A stretch of 53,974 nt of DNA from an uncultured Flavonifractor sp. Lineage in GTDB: Bacteria > Bacillota > Clostridia > Oscillospirales > Oscillospiraceae. Made by a program: the position numbers and the translations under genes. The notes beneath the pieces were generated by a model. It was not told the origin of the DNA. It saw only the letters and a list, made by a program, of their open reading frames with translations, and made no database searches. Positions 25,331-33,655 of this stretch are shown one piece after another. The DNA lies in contig CAJUDT010000007.1 of the NCBI GenBank assembly GCA_910585415.1, positions 1 through 53,974 of the forward strand, given 5' to 3'. Numbering within the stretch: position 1 is the first letter of the stretch; each line of letters opens with the position of its first letter.

Positions 25331-26166
25331 GCGGTATCCGGCGCAGTCAGCTGGTCAATATGAACCAGCATTACCGGCGCTTCTCCCTGGACTATTTCCT
25401 GGACTGCCAGCAGCGGCTGGGCGTGGAGCAGATCGAGCTGTGGTGCGGCGCGGCCCATTTCTGGTTGGACCATACGGGCTATGACGACGTGGCCGTGCTC
25501 AGGCAAAAGCTGAACGGCCATGGGGTGCGGGTGGTGTCCATCACGGCCCCCAGTATGGCCTATCAGTACCAGTATGCCGCCCAGGAGCCCCTTGGGCTGG
25601 AATACTCCTTCCGCTATTTTTCCAACGCCATTCATCTGGCCGCCGAGCTGGGGGCCGGACGGGTGGTGGTCAACTCCGGCTGGGGCTACCAGGGGGAGGA
25701 CGAGGCCTCCATGTGGGCCCGCTGCCGGGACCATCTGGGACGGCTCTGCCGGGTGGCGGAGCCCCTGGGCATACAGCTGGCCATGGAGTCCCTCCGGGCC
25801 GACGAGAGCAATTTGGTCAACAGCCTGGAGCGGGCGAAGCGGATGTATCAGGAGGTGGGCCACCCCAGCCTGAAGGTCATGGTGGACAACATTGCCACCG
25901 GAGCGGCGGGGGAACGCCTGGAGGACTGGTTTGAGGCCTTCGGGGATGAGCTGATTCACATGCATTTCCTGGACGGAGACCCCTGGCTGCACAATGTCTG
26001 GGGGGACGGAAACACCTCCCTGTCCCAGCAGATTCAGACCCTGAGCCGCTATCACTACACCGGCTATCTGGTGCAGGAGGTGGCCGATGAGCACTATTTT
26101 TCCGACCCCTTTGATGCCGACCGCCGGAATTTTCAGGTTTTGGAGCGGTTCGTAACGGAGGATTAG
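25327..26166 (+). CDS. Sugar epimerase/isomerase, TIM barrel (tagatose 3-epimerase / FrlC-like)
   Basis: 279 residues. Similar in layout to fructoselysine 3-epimerase FrlC and tagatose 3-epimerases: LGVEQIELWCGAAHF near the N-terminus, LAMES (Glu), ESNLVNSL, VMVDN (Asp), LIHMHFLDGD (His) and LVQEV (Glu), the last four forming the divalent metal and proton-transfer site. Start overlaps the previous stop by 4 nt. In a uronate operon it could epimerise a ketouronate or a conjugated keto-sugar delivered by the amino-acid-type importer. Substrate unproven. Confidence 0.75.
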   Translation: MSGIRRSQLVNMNQHYRRFSLDYFLDCQQRLGVEQIELWCGAAHFWLDHTGYDDVAVLRQKLNGHGVRVVSITAPSMAYQYQYAAQEPLGLEYSFRYFSNAIHLAAELGAGRVVVNSGWGYQGEDEASMWARCRDHLGRLCRVAEPLGIQLAMESLRADESNLVNSLERAKRMYQEVGHPSLKVMVDNIATGAAGERLEDWFEAFGDELIHMHFLDGDPWLHNVWGDGNTSLSQQIQTLSRYHYTGYLVQEVADEHYFSDPFDADRRNFQVLERFVTED

Positions 26167-26223
26167 CGTTATTTTCCGGCGCGTCTGTGCCGGTGAATAA
26201 AATCATTGTATTGAAAGGAAACG

Positions 26224-27147
26224 GTGAAACGAATGAAACGCAACAAGCTCATACCTGCGGCACTGTCTCTGATGCTGGTGCTCGCCCTGGCCGCCTGCGG
26301 CGGGACCCCTGCCACAACCCCCGCGCCCGCCACCCCTACTCCTGGTGCGGAGGCCACCCCCGCCCCCACAGCCGCTCCCACCGCAACCCCCTCCGCTGAG
26401 GGCGACGGTTCCCTCCAGCGGGTGCTGGACGCCGGTGTGCTGACCGTGGGCGCCGAGGGCAACTGGATTCCCTACGTCTACAATAAGGACGGCACGGGCG
26501 ACCTCACCGGCTTTGAGGTGGAGATCGCCCGTGAGGTGGCCTCCCGCCTGGGCGTAGAGGTGCAGTTCCAGATCGCCGACAGCTGGGATCCGGTGCTGGC
26601 CGGTCTGGACGCCAGCCGCTACGACGCGGTCATCTGCGGCGTGAACCCTGACCCCGACCGCCAGGAGAAGTACGCCGTCTCCATTCCCTACGCGGAGAAC
26701 CCCTTCTGTCTGGTGGTGAACGGCGACAACACTGAGATTACCTCCTTTGACGATCTGGAGGGCAAGCTGTGCATCAACTCTCCCTCTTCCTCTGCCGGCA
26801 AAATCGCCAAGAGCTACGGGGCTACCACTGCGGACGGCGACCTGACCGCCGCCATGGAGCAGCTGAACACTGGCCGCGCCGACGGGCATGTCAACAACGT
26901 GGCCGCTGTGGACGAGTACATGACCAGCCGCCCCGAGGTCAACGTGAAGGTGGCCGCCATCTATGAGCCCCCCGCCGGGCAGGAGTACGAGATTCAGTCC
27001 GCTGTCATGCTGCGCAAGGGGGACCAGGAGCTGTGCAATAAAATCTCCGAGATTTTGCAGGAGATGATTGATGACGGCACCTGCTACGACCTGACCGTGC
27101 AGTTCTTCGGCCAGTCTGTGGCCGACAGCGTCAGCATTTATCAGTAA
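26224..27147 (+). CDS. ABC transporter substrate-binding lipoprotein, PAAT family
   Basis: 307 residues. Lipoprotein signal: basic KRMKRNK, hydrophobic core and lipobox LALAACGG, so it is lipid-anchored outside the membrane. A Pro/Thr/Ala linker of ~40 residues precedes an SBP_bac_3 domain (VLTVGAEGNWIPYVYN, GFEVEIAREVASRLGV, LDASRYDAVICGV, DLEGKLCINSPS). Either GTG at 26224 or ATG at 26233 may be the start; AAAGGAA lies 3 nt before the first and 12 nt before the second. Pairs with the permease at 27231 and ATPase at 22092. Ligand not deducible from motifs. Confidence 0.9.
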   Translation: MKRMKRNKLIPAALSLMLVLALAACGGTPATTPAPATPTPGAEATPAPTAAPTATPSAEGDGSLQRVLDAGVLTVGAEGNWIPYVYNKDGTGDLTGFEVEIAREVASRLGVEVQFQIADSWDPVLAGLDASRYDAVICGVNPDPDRQEKYAVSIPYAENPFCLVVNGDNTEITSFDDLEGKLCINSPSSSAGKIAKSYGATTADGDLTAAMEQLNTGRADGHVNNVAAVDEYMTSRPEVNVKVAAIYEPPAGQEYEIQSAVMLRKGDQELCNKISEILQEMIDDGTCYDLTVQFFGQSVADSVSIYQ

Positions 27148-27172
27148 CCGGTCTATACGAGAGACAACCCGC

Positions 27173-27200
27173 CTGGGGGCTGCCCACGGGCAGCCCCCAG
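27173..27200 (+). other. Hairpin between binding-protein and permease genes
   Basis: CTGGGGGCTGCCC and its exact complement GGGCAGCCCCCAG with a 2-nt loop. No U-tract follows. Such structures commonly protect the 3' end of binding-protein mRNA and give more binding protein than permease. Confidence 0.65.
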
Positions 27201-27230
27201 CTCAAAACTTGATGAAGGAGGTGGGCCTCT

Positions 27231-27902
27231 GTGGAACAAATCCGACTGCTGGCCGAATCATTCTGGCCCATGTTCAAAGCTGGCTTACTGATCTCCGTCC
27301 CGCTCATGCTGGTCTCCTTTGCGCTGGGACTGGTGCTCGCATTTCTCCTGGCCCTGATGCGCATGTCGAAAATTGCGCCCTTCAAGGCCATCGCCTGGTT
27401 TGTGGTGTGGGTGATTCGCGGCACACCCCTTCTGGTGCAAATCTATATCATTTACTTCGGCCTGCCCTCCATCGGCCTGGTGCTGGACCCCATCCCCTCC
27501 GCCATTGTGGCCTTGACCATCAGCCAGGGTGCCTATAACTCCGAGGTTATCCGCGGAGCCCTTACCTCCATTCCCAGGGGGCAGTTTGAAGCCTGCCACG
27601 CCCTGGGTCTGAATAAGATTCAGACCATGATGCGTATTATCATTCCCCAGGCGGCCCTGGTGGCGGTGCCGGCGCTGGCCAACTCTTTTATCAGCCTGCT
27701 GAAGGACACCTCCCTGGTGTCCACCATCACGGTGGCTGAGATTATGATGACGGCCCGGTCCATCATTGCCGTACAGTTCCAGCCCCTCATGTTCTACTGT
27801 GAGGCGGGGTTTGTCTACCTGATTTTCAGCACGGTCCTGACCCGGCTTCAGGGAATGCTTGAGAAGCGGCTGGGCCGGCATCTGGTGGATACCAGAGCCT
27901 GA
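27231..27902 (+). CDS. ABC transporter permease, PAAT family
   Basis: 223 residues with about five membrane helices. HisM/GlnP-type features: FVVWVIRGTPLLVQIYII and the EAA loop GALTSIPRGQFEACHALGL. GTG start at 27231 follows AAGGAGGTG. Inner-membrane channel for the lipoprotein encoded just upstream, driven by the ATPase encoded at 22092. Confidence 0.92.
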   Translation: MEQIRLLAESFWPMFKAGLLISVPLMLVSFALGLVLAFLLALMRMSKIAPFKAIAWFVVWVIRGTPLLVQIYIIYFGLPSIGLVLDPIPSAIVALTISQGAYNSEVIRGALTSIPRGQFEACHALGLNKIQTMMRIIIPQAALVAVPALANSFISLLKDTSLVSTITVAEIMMTARSIIAVQFQPLMFYCEAGFVYLIFSTVLTRLQGMLEKRLGRHLVDTRA

Positions 27903-27921
27903 CGAGAGAGGCAAGAGGAGC

Positions 27922-29544
27922 ATGTTACACTTGAATTTACAAGGCCTGCGGGACCGTGGGGCGTGGGAGGCGGCGGGGATTGCCCTGCCCAAATACGACA
28001 TACCCGCCATGCGTGCCCGCACAGAGCAGGCCCCCGCCTGGGTGCATTTTGGGGCGGGCAATCTTTTCCGGGGCTTCCTGGCCGCCGCCCAGCAGAACCT
28101 TTTGGACCAGGGCGCGGCCGAGACCGGCATCCTGGCGGCGGAGTCCTTCGATTTCCAAATCATTGACCAGGTTTACGTCCCCTATGACAATCTCAGCCTG
28201 CTGGTGCGCATGAAGGCTGACGGTACCAGCAGCAAAGCGGTGATTGCCAGTGTGGCCGGTGGGCTCAAGGCCGACTGCACCGGCGGGGACTGGGCCAGAC
28301 TGAGGGAGATATTCCAAGCGCCCAGCCTGCAAATGGCCAGCTTTACCATTACAGAGAAGGGCTACGCTCTGACCGGTCTGGCGGGAGAGCCCCTGCCGGT
28401 GGTGGTGCGGGACTGGGATGCCGGCCCGGACGCGCCCCGGCACACTATGTCCATCGCGGCCTCTCTGCTGTACAGCCGTTTTCAGGCGGGGGGCGCGCCC
28501 ATTGCCATGGTGAGCATGGACAACTGCGCCCAGAACGGCAAAAGGCTGCGGGACGGCGTGCTGGCCATAGCCTGCGGCTGGACAGAACGGGGGCTGGTCC
28601 CCGCCGCCTTCCTGGACTGGCTGAAGGACCCCGTCCATGTGAGTTTCCCCTGGTCCATGATCGACAAAATTACGCCTCACCCCTCTCAGCGGGTCAAGGA
28701 GGAACTGGAGGCGCTGGGACTGTCCGGCATGACCATTTCCCGGACCAACACCGGTACCCAGATTGCCCCCTTTGTCAACACGGAGCTCACGGAATATCTG
28801 GTGCTGGAGGACGCCTTTCCCAATGGCCGTCCGGCCCTGGAGCGGGCGGGGGTGTACCTGACCGGCCGGGATACGGTGGAAAAGGCGGAGAAGATGAAGG
28901 TGGGCACCTGCCTCAATCCGCTGCATACCGCCCTGGCAGTGTATGGCTGCCTGCTGGGCTGCACCTCCATTGCCGCTGAAATGAGGGACCGGGATCTGAG
29001 GGCTCTGGTGGAGCACATCGCGGAGGAAAGCCTCCCTGTGGTGGAGGACCCCGGCATACTCAGCCCCCGGGCGTTCATCCATGAGGTGCTCAACGAGCGC
29101 TTCCCCAGCCCAGCCATTCCGGACACCCCCCAGCGCATCGCCGCCGACACCTCTCAAAAGCTGCCGGTGCGCTACGGCGGCACCCTCCGCCGCTATGCGG
29201 AGCGGCCGGAGCTGGACGTGTCCGCCCTGGTATATGCGCCCCTGGTGTTTGCCGGTTGGTGCCGGTACTTGCTGGGGGTGGACGACCGGGGGGAGGAAAT
29301 GCCCGTCAGTCCCGACCCTATGGCCCCCCAGCTCCAGGACCACTTGGCCGGTATCCGCCTGGGGGAGCCGGAGAGCTGCACGGAGCAGCTCCGCCCCATT
29401 TTGTCCAATGCCGCCCTCTTCGGCGTCGATTTGTATGCGGCGGGCCTGGGGGAGCGGACCGAGGAGATGTTCCGGTCCATGCTGGCCGGGCCAGGCGCGG
29501 TTCGGAGCACCCTGCGCCGTTATATACCGCTCGGCAGAGCGTAA
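27922..29544 (+). CDS. uxuB: Fructuronate reductase (mannitol dehydrogenase family)
   Basis: 540 residues, the length of Gram-positive members. Reduces D-fructuronate to D-mannonate with NADH. N-terminal WVHFGAGNLFRGFLAA nucleotide-binding region, ITEKGYAL, and SMIDKITPHPS and KMKVGTCLNPLHTALAV near the active site. ATG at 27922 is preceded by AAGAGGAG; the frame remains open upstream into the permease gene. Directly followed by uxuA, giving the glucuronate branch. The family is broad, but the pairing with uxuA makes fructuronate the most likely substrate. Confidence 0.9.
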   Translation: MLHLNLQGLRDRGAWEAAGIALPKYDIPAMRARTEQAPAWVHFGAGNLFRGFLAAAQQNLLDQGAAETGILAAESFDFQIIDQVYVPYDNLSLLVRMKADGTSSKAVIASVAGGLKADCTGGDWARLREIFQAPSLQMASFTITEKGYALTGLAGEPLPVVVRDWDAGPDAPRHTMSIAASLLYSRFQAGGAPIAMVSMDNCAQNGKRLRDGVLAIACGWTERGLVPAAFLDWLKDPVHVSFPWSMIDKITPHPSQRVKEELEALGLSGMTISRTNTGTQIAPFVNTELTEYLVLEDAFPNGRPALERAGVYLTGRDTVEKAEKMKVGTCLNPLHTALAVYGCLLGCTSIAAEMRDRDLRALVEHIAEESLPVVEDPGILSPRAFIHEVLNERFPSPAIPDTPQRIAADTSQKLPVRYGGTLRRYAERPELDVSALVYAPLVFAGWCRYLLGVDDRGEEMPVSPDPMAPQLQDHLAGIRLGEPESCTEQLRPILSNAALFGVDLYAAGLGERTEEMFRSMLAGPGAVRSTLRRYIPLGRA

Positions 29545-29557
29545 GGAGTAAGCAACG

Positions 29558-30634
29558 ATGAAGATGACATTCCGCTGGTATGGAAGTCAGATTGACCCCA
29601 TACCGCTGCGATACATCCGGCAGATTCCCAACATGAGCGGCGTGGTCACCTCCCTGATGGATATGCCCGCCGGGGCCCTCTGGCCCGCAGAACGGATTCA
29701 GGCCCTGAAGGAGGAGGTCCAGGCCGCAGGTCTGGAGATGGAGGTCATTGAGAGCGTCAACATCCATGAGGACATCAAGCTGGGCCTGCCCAGCCGGGAC
29801 GCGTACATTGACAACTATCGGAATACGGTGCGCCTTCTGGGGCAGGCCGGTGTGAAGGTAATCTGTTACAATTTCATGCCGGTCTTTGACTGGACCCGCA
29901 CCGACCTGGCCAAGCCCCGGCCTGACGGCTCCACTGTGCTGGCCTACGACCAGTCGGTGATTGACCGGATTACCGACCCGCAGGCCTTCGCCGACCAGAT
30001 TCAGCAGGGGGCGGGCGAGTTTGAAATGGCCGGCTGGGAGCCGGAGCGGATGACGGAGCTCAAATCCCTGTTTGCCCAGTACAAGCAGGTTTCCCATGAG
30101 GACCTTTTTGCCAATCTGGAATATTTTCTTAAGGCCGTTATCCCGGTCTGTGAGGAGTGCGGTGTGACCATGGCCATTCACCCGGACGATCCCCCCTGGG
30201 ATATCTTCGGCCTGCCCCGTATCTACACCGGCCGGGAGAATATGCGCCGTATTCTGGACCTGGTGGACAGCCCCTGCAACAGCCTGACCCTGTGTTCGGG
30301 CTCCCTGGGCTCCAACCCAGAAAACGATATCCCCACCCTGGTGCGGGAGTTCGGCGGGGAAGGGCGCATTGCCTTTGCCCATGTGCGCAACATCCGGTTC
30401 ACCGGCCCCGGACAGTTTGAAGAAGCGGCCCATTTCTCCGCCGACGGGAGCCTGGATTTGTACGAGATCATGAAGGCCTTTTCCGATGTGGGATATCAGG
30501 GCTACCTGCGCCCCGACCACGGCCGCATGATTTGGGACGAGCGGGGAAGGGCCGGATACGGCCTGTACGACCGGGCCCTGGGGGCCTCCTACCTCAACGG
30601 CCTCTGGGAGGCCATCCAGAAGGACCGCCGGTAA
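29558..30634 (+). CDS. uxuA: Mannonate dehydratase
   Basis: 358 residues. Dehydrates D-mannonate to 2-keto-3-deoxygluconate. TIM barrel with the family motifs RWYGSQIDPIPLRYIRQIP, SVNIHEDIKLGLPSRD, YNFMPVFDWTRTDLA, AIHPDDPPWDIFGLPRI and CSGSLGSNPENDIP, which include the Mn-binding His and Cys. RBS AAGGAG at 29542. 13 bp after uxuB. Confidence 0.95.
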   Translation: MKMTFRWYGSQIDPIPLRYIRQIPNMSGVVTSLMDMPAGALWPAERIQALKEEVQAAGLEMEVIESVNIHEDIKLGLPSRDAYIDNYRNTVRLLGQAGVKVICYNFMPVFDWTRTDLAKPRPDGSTVLAYDQSVIDRITDPQAFADQIQQGAGEFEMAGWEPERMTELKSLFAQYKQVSHEDLFANLEYFLKAVIPVCEECGVTMAIHPDDPPWDIFGLPRIYTGRENMRRILDLVDSPCNSLTLCSGSLGSNPENDIPTLVREFGGEGRIAFAHVRNIRFTGPGQFEEAAHFSADGSLDLYEIMKAFSDVGYQGYLRPDHGRMIWDERGRAGYGLYDRALGASYLNGLWEAIQKDRR

Positions 30635-30753
30635 AGAGAGCCGCATTCGGAAAGGGACTGGCATCCTGCGCCGGATGCGGCTTTGCTGTGCAGAGTACAG
30701 CGGCACACCGCCCATTCCCGGCGGTGTGCTGCGTTTGGAAAGGATGAGCAAGC

Positions 30754-31716
30754 ATGGAGCCTATCTTGGAGCAAATTTACCGGGTCGGCGTCATTCCGGT
30801 AATCGCCATTGACGACGCCAAAAAAGCCGTGCCTCTGGCCCGCGCTCTGGTGGCGGGCGGTCTGCCCGCCGCAGAGGTGACCTTCCGCACCGCCGCCGCC
30901 CAGGAGGCAATGGAGGCCATCACGGCGCAGGCGCCCGAAATGCTGGTGGGGGCGGGCACCGTCCTCACCTGCGAACAGGTGGACCGGGCCCTGTCCGCCG
31001 GGGCGAAGTTTATCGTCAGCCCCGGGTTCAACCCGGATACGGTGCGCTATGTCCAGTCCAAGGGGGCGCTGATGCTGCCCGGCACCGCCACCCCCGGCGA
31101 GATGGAGCAGGCCATGTCTCTGGGCCTGGAGGCGGTAAAATTCTTCCCCGCCGAGCAAAACGGCGGTGTGGCCAAGCTCCGGGCCGTGGCGGGACCCTAT
31201 CAAAGTCTGAAATGGATGCCCACCGGCGGCGTCAACGCCAAGAACCTGATGGACTACCTCTCCTTTGACCAGATTCTCGCCTGCGGCGGCACCTGGATGG
31301 TCAACAAGGCGCTGATTGAGGGGGAGCAGTGGGATGAGATTACCCGCCTGACCCGGCAGGCGGTGGACATCATGCTGGGCCTGCGCCTGGACCATGTGGG
31401 CATCCACTGCGCTGAAGCCCAGGAGGCCGAGCGCACGGCAAAGGCCATCTGCGCCCTGCTGGGCTTTCCCTACCGGGCGGAGGCTTCCTCCGACTACGCG
31501 GGGAGCGCGGTGGAGTGTACCAAGGGGCCCGGACCCGGCGGGCATGGACACATTGCCATTGCCGCCAACAATCTGGACCGGGCCATCTATCATCTGGGCC
31601 TCCGGGGCGTGGAGCTGGACGGGCACACCCTGGAGACCGACAGCCGGGGACGGGCCAAATCCATCTACGCGGCCGGTACGTTCGGCGGCTTTGCCATTCA
31701 GCTGGTGCAGAAATAA
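30754..31716 (+). CDS. eda: KDPG aldolase with C-terminal VOC/glyoxalase-like domain
   Basis: 320 residues. The first ~210 form a KDPG/KHG aldolase (GVIPVIAIDDAKKAVPLA, AAEVTFRTAAAQEAME, GAGTVLTCEQVDRAL, Schiff-base Lys in LEAVKFFPAEQNGG, WMPTGGVNAKN) that splits 2-keto-3-deoxy-6-phosphogluconate into pyruvate and glyceraldehyde-3-phosphate. The remaining ~110 residues (LRLDHVGIHCAEAQEA to GGFAIQLVQK) look like a vicinal-oxygen-chelate domain with LDHVGIH and GHGHIAI. The extra domain is not part of the standard ~205-residue enzyme. RBS GGAAAGG. Next gene is kdgK. Confidence 0.9.
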   Translation: MEPILEQIYRVGVIPVIAIDDAKKAVPLARALVAGGLPAAEVTFRTAAAQEAMEAITAQAPEMLVGAGTVLTCEQVDRALSAGAKFIVSPGFNPDTVRYVQSKGALMLPGTATPGEMEQAMSLGLEAVKFFPAEQNGGVAKLRAVAGPYQSLKWMPTGGVNAKNLMDYLSFDQILACGGTWMVNKALIEGEQWDEITRLTRQAVDIMLGLRLDHVGIHCAEAQEAERTAKAICALLGFPYRAEASSDYAGSAVECTKGPGPGGHGHIAIAANNLDRAIYHLGLRGVELDGHTLETDSRGRAKSIYAAGTFGGFAIQLVQK

Positions 31717-31730
31717 GGAGGTACGCGACC

Positions 31731-32756
31731 ATGAGCAAGCGGATTGTCACCTTTGGAGAGATTATGCTCCGCCTGGCCCCCAACGGCTATTACCGGTTCT
31801 TCCAAAACGACCAGATGCAGGCGACCTTTGGCGGCGGAGAGGCCAATGTAGCGGTTTCCCTGGCAAATTTCGGCATGGACGCGGCCTATGTGACCAAGCT
31901 GCCCGGTCACGCCATTGGTCAGGCGGCGGTGGACGCCCTGCGGTATTTTGGGGTGGACACCTCCCACATTGTCCGGGGCGGTGAGCGCGTGGGTATCTAC
32001 TACCTGGAAAAGGGGGCTTCCCAGCGGGGCAGTGTGTGCATCTACGACCGGGCCCATTCGGCCATTCAGGAGGCCCAGCCCGGCGACTTCCACTGGGAGG
32101 CCATCCTGGACGGCGCGGACTGGTTCCACTTTACCGGCATTACCCCCGCCCTGGGCCCCAATCTGGTGGAAATCTGCAAGCAGGCCTGCCAGACAGCCAA
32201 GGCCAAGGGGGTCAAGGTGTCCTGCGATTTGAACTACCGGGGGAAGCTCTGGAGCCGGGCGGAGGCGAGAGCGGCCATGACTGAGCTGTGTCGGGATGTG
32301 GATGTGTGCATCTCCAACGAGGAGGACGCGAAAGACGTGTTTGGCATCGAGGCCGAGGGTACCGACATCACCGGCGGCAGGCTGAACAAAGAGGGCTATC
32401 AGTCCGTAGCCCGGCAGCTGGCCGGGCGCTTCGGCTTTGAGCAGGTGGCCATTACCCTGCGCACCTCCCATTCCGCCAGCGACAACGATTGGGCCGGTAT
32501 GCTGTACGACGGGGAGCGGTGCTGCTTCTCCAAGGAGTACCGCCTGCATATTGTGGACCGGGTGGGCGGCGGCGACAGCTTTGGCGGCGGACTGATCTGC
32601 GCCCTGCTCAACGGCAAGAACACCCAGGAGGCCATTGAGTTCGCCGCAGCGGCCTCCGCCCTGAAGCACTCCATTGAGGGGGACTTCAACCGGGTGACTC
32701 TGGCTGAGGTGGAGAAGCTGGCCGGCGGCGACGGCTCCGGCCGGGTACAGCGCTGA
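31731..32756 (+). CDS. kdgK: 2-keto-3-deoxygluconate kinase
   Basis: 341 residues, PfkB family. Phosphorylates KDG to KDPG, the substrate of the preceding aldolase. Motifs: IVTFGEIMLRLAPNG, FGGGEANVAVSLANFG (substrate di-Gly), SCDLNYRGKLW and the catalytic DRVGGGDSFGGGL. ATG at 31731 follows AAGGAGGTACG; the frame is open further upstream into eda but without a better site. Last gene of the uronate locus, closed by a terminator at 32776. Confidence 0.93.
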   Translation: MSKRIVTFGEIMLRLAPNGYYRFFQNDQMQATFGGGEANVAVSLANFGMDAAYVTKLPGHAIGQAAVDALRYFGVDTSHIVRGGERVGIYYLEKGASQRGSVCIYDRAHSAIQEAQPGDFHWEAILDGADWFHFTGITPALGPNLVEICKQACQTAKAKGVKVSCDLNYRGKLWSRAEARAAMTELCRDVDVCISNEEDAKDVFGIEAEGTDITGGRLNKEGYQSVARQLAGRFGFEQVAITLRTSHSASDNDWAGMLYDGERCCFSKEYRLHIVDRVGGGDSFGGGLICALLNGKNTQEAIEFAAAASALKHSIEGDFNRVTLAEVEKLAGGDGSGRVQR

Positions 32757-32775
32757 GACGATACCGCATACAGCT

Positions 32776-32810
32776 GAGGCGGGCCCATGTTGAGGGCCCG
32801 CCTCATTTTT
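32776..32810 (+). terminator. Terminator of the uronate operon
   Basis: GAGGCGGGCCC (32776-32786) and GGGCCCGCCTC (32794-32804) form a perfect 11-bp stem with loop ATGTTGA, followed by ATTTTT. Confidence 0.92.
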
Positions 32811-33061
32811 GATGGATTGCGGGGCGGTCCACCGGCATGGAAGGGCCGGCGCTTGTCCGGCGGCTGCGGGAGAACAAATGGCGTTCCGGCCTGCGGGTAT
32901 GCTTTCTTTTTCCGAAACATTATGTTATACTGAATCACATAACCACGGAAACACTCAAGCCACCGTGGGTCTTATGGCGGAAACGCAGGACCCGACTCCT
33001 GGAAATACTGTGGTGTCTAAGCTATGGCCGGCCTGGTTCCCAACAGTACGAAGGAGGAAAT
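32811..33061 (+). other. Leader region before the YcxB-like gene
   Basis: About 250 bp without a supported gene. A good -10 TATACT (32926-32931) lies 130 bp upstream of the next start codon but no convincing -35 is present at 16-18 bp. The frame of the next gene is open back to 32837 without a ribosome binding site. Confidence 0.4.
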
Positions 33062-33634
33062 ATGAACGAGAACTATAAATTCATACTGCACACGACCTAC
33101 GACAAGCCCGCTTACCAGGCGCTGTCCGAGGTGTCCTGGGTGCTGTTCCGCAAGCATCGGATGCAGGTGGCCGCCTATCCGGCGCTGTTCAGTCTGGCGG
33201 CGCTGATTGCCATTATCCTGATTTTCAACTGGGGCAGCTATGACACGCCGCTGCTGGTGGGCGGTTTGGTCTTCATCGGCCTGCAATTTCTGGTCATTCC
33301 TCTGGGAGCCGTCAGCGCCAAGCATAAGATGTGCCGCACCGCCATTAAGGAGGTTTCCAAGACAGGGGCCTTTCCCCTACAGGTGCGGCTTGTGTTCCTG
33401 GACAAGCAGATTCATTCCACCATCGACAATGAGGTGTCCACCGTTCCCTATGGCTCCATTGACTGCCTGATGTCACTGGGGGACTGGAGGCTGCTGATGT
33501 TCGGCCGGGCGGCCTATATCCTGCATCGGTCCTGCTTCCAATCCCAGGAGGAGCTGCGTGAGTTTGAGGCGTTTATCAGCGAGAAGTGCGGCCTGCCCTT
33601 CAACCAGATGAAGGGTAAGGGCCCCAAGCGCTGA
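33062..33634 (+). CDS. YcxB-like membrane protein, unknown function
   Basis: 190 residues. N-terminal ~40 residues with YKFILHTTYDKPAYQ, two hydrophobic helices around 42-60 and 67-85, and a C-terminal domain with STVPYGSIDCLMSLGDWRLL and AAYILHRSCF, the pattern of the YcxB-like C-terminal domain, a PH-like fold. ATG at 33062 follows AAGGAGGAAAT. It sits 21 bp upstream of the sigma-54 activator and may be cotranscribed with it. No biochemical role is known to me. Confidence 0.65.
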   Translation: MNENYKFILHTTYDKPAYQALSEVSWVLFRKHRMQVAAYPALFSLAALIAIILIFNWGSYDTPLLVGGLVFIGLQFLVIPLGAVSAKHKMCRTAIKEVSKTGAFPLQVRLVFLDKQIHSTIDNEVSTVPYGSIDCLMSLGDWRLLMFGRAAYILHRSCFQSQEELREFEAFISEKCGLPFNQMKGKGPKR

Positions 33635-33655
33635 CCGGCGGAAGGTGGGAGCGCT

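Noticed and set aside
27173..27200. Hairpin after the binding-protein gene as an operon terminator
   Set aside because: No U-tract and the same-strand permease gene follows at once with a strong ribosome binding site.
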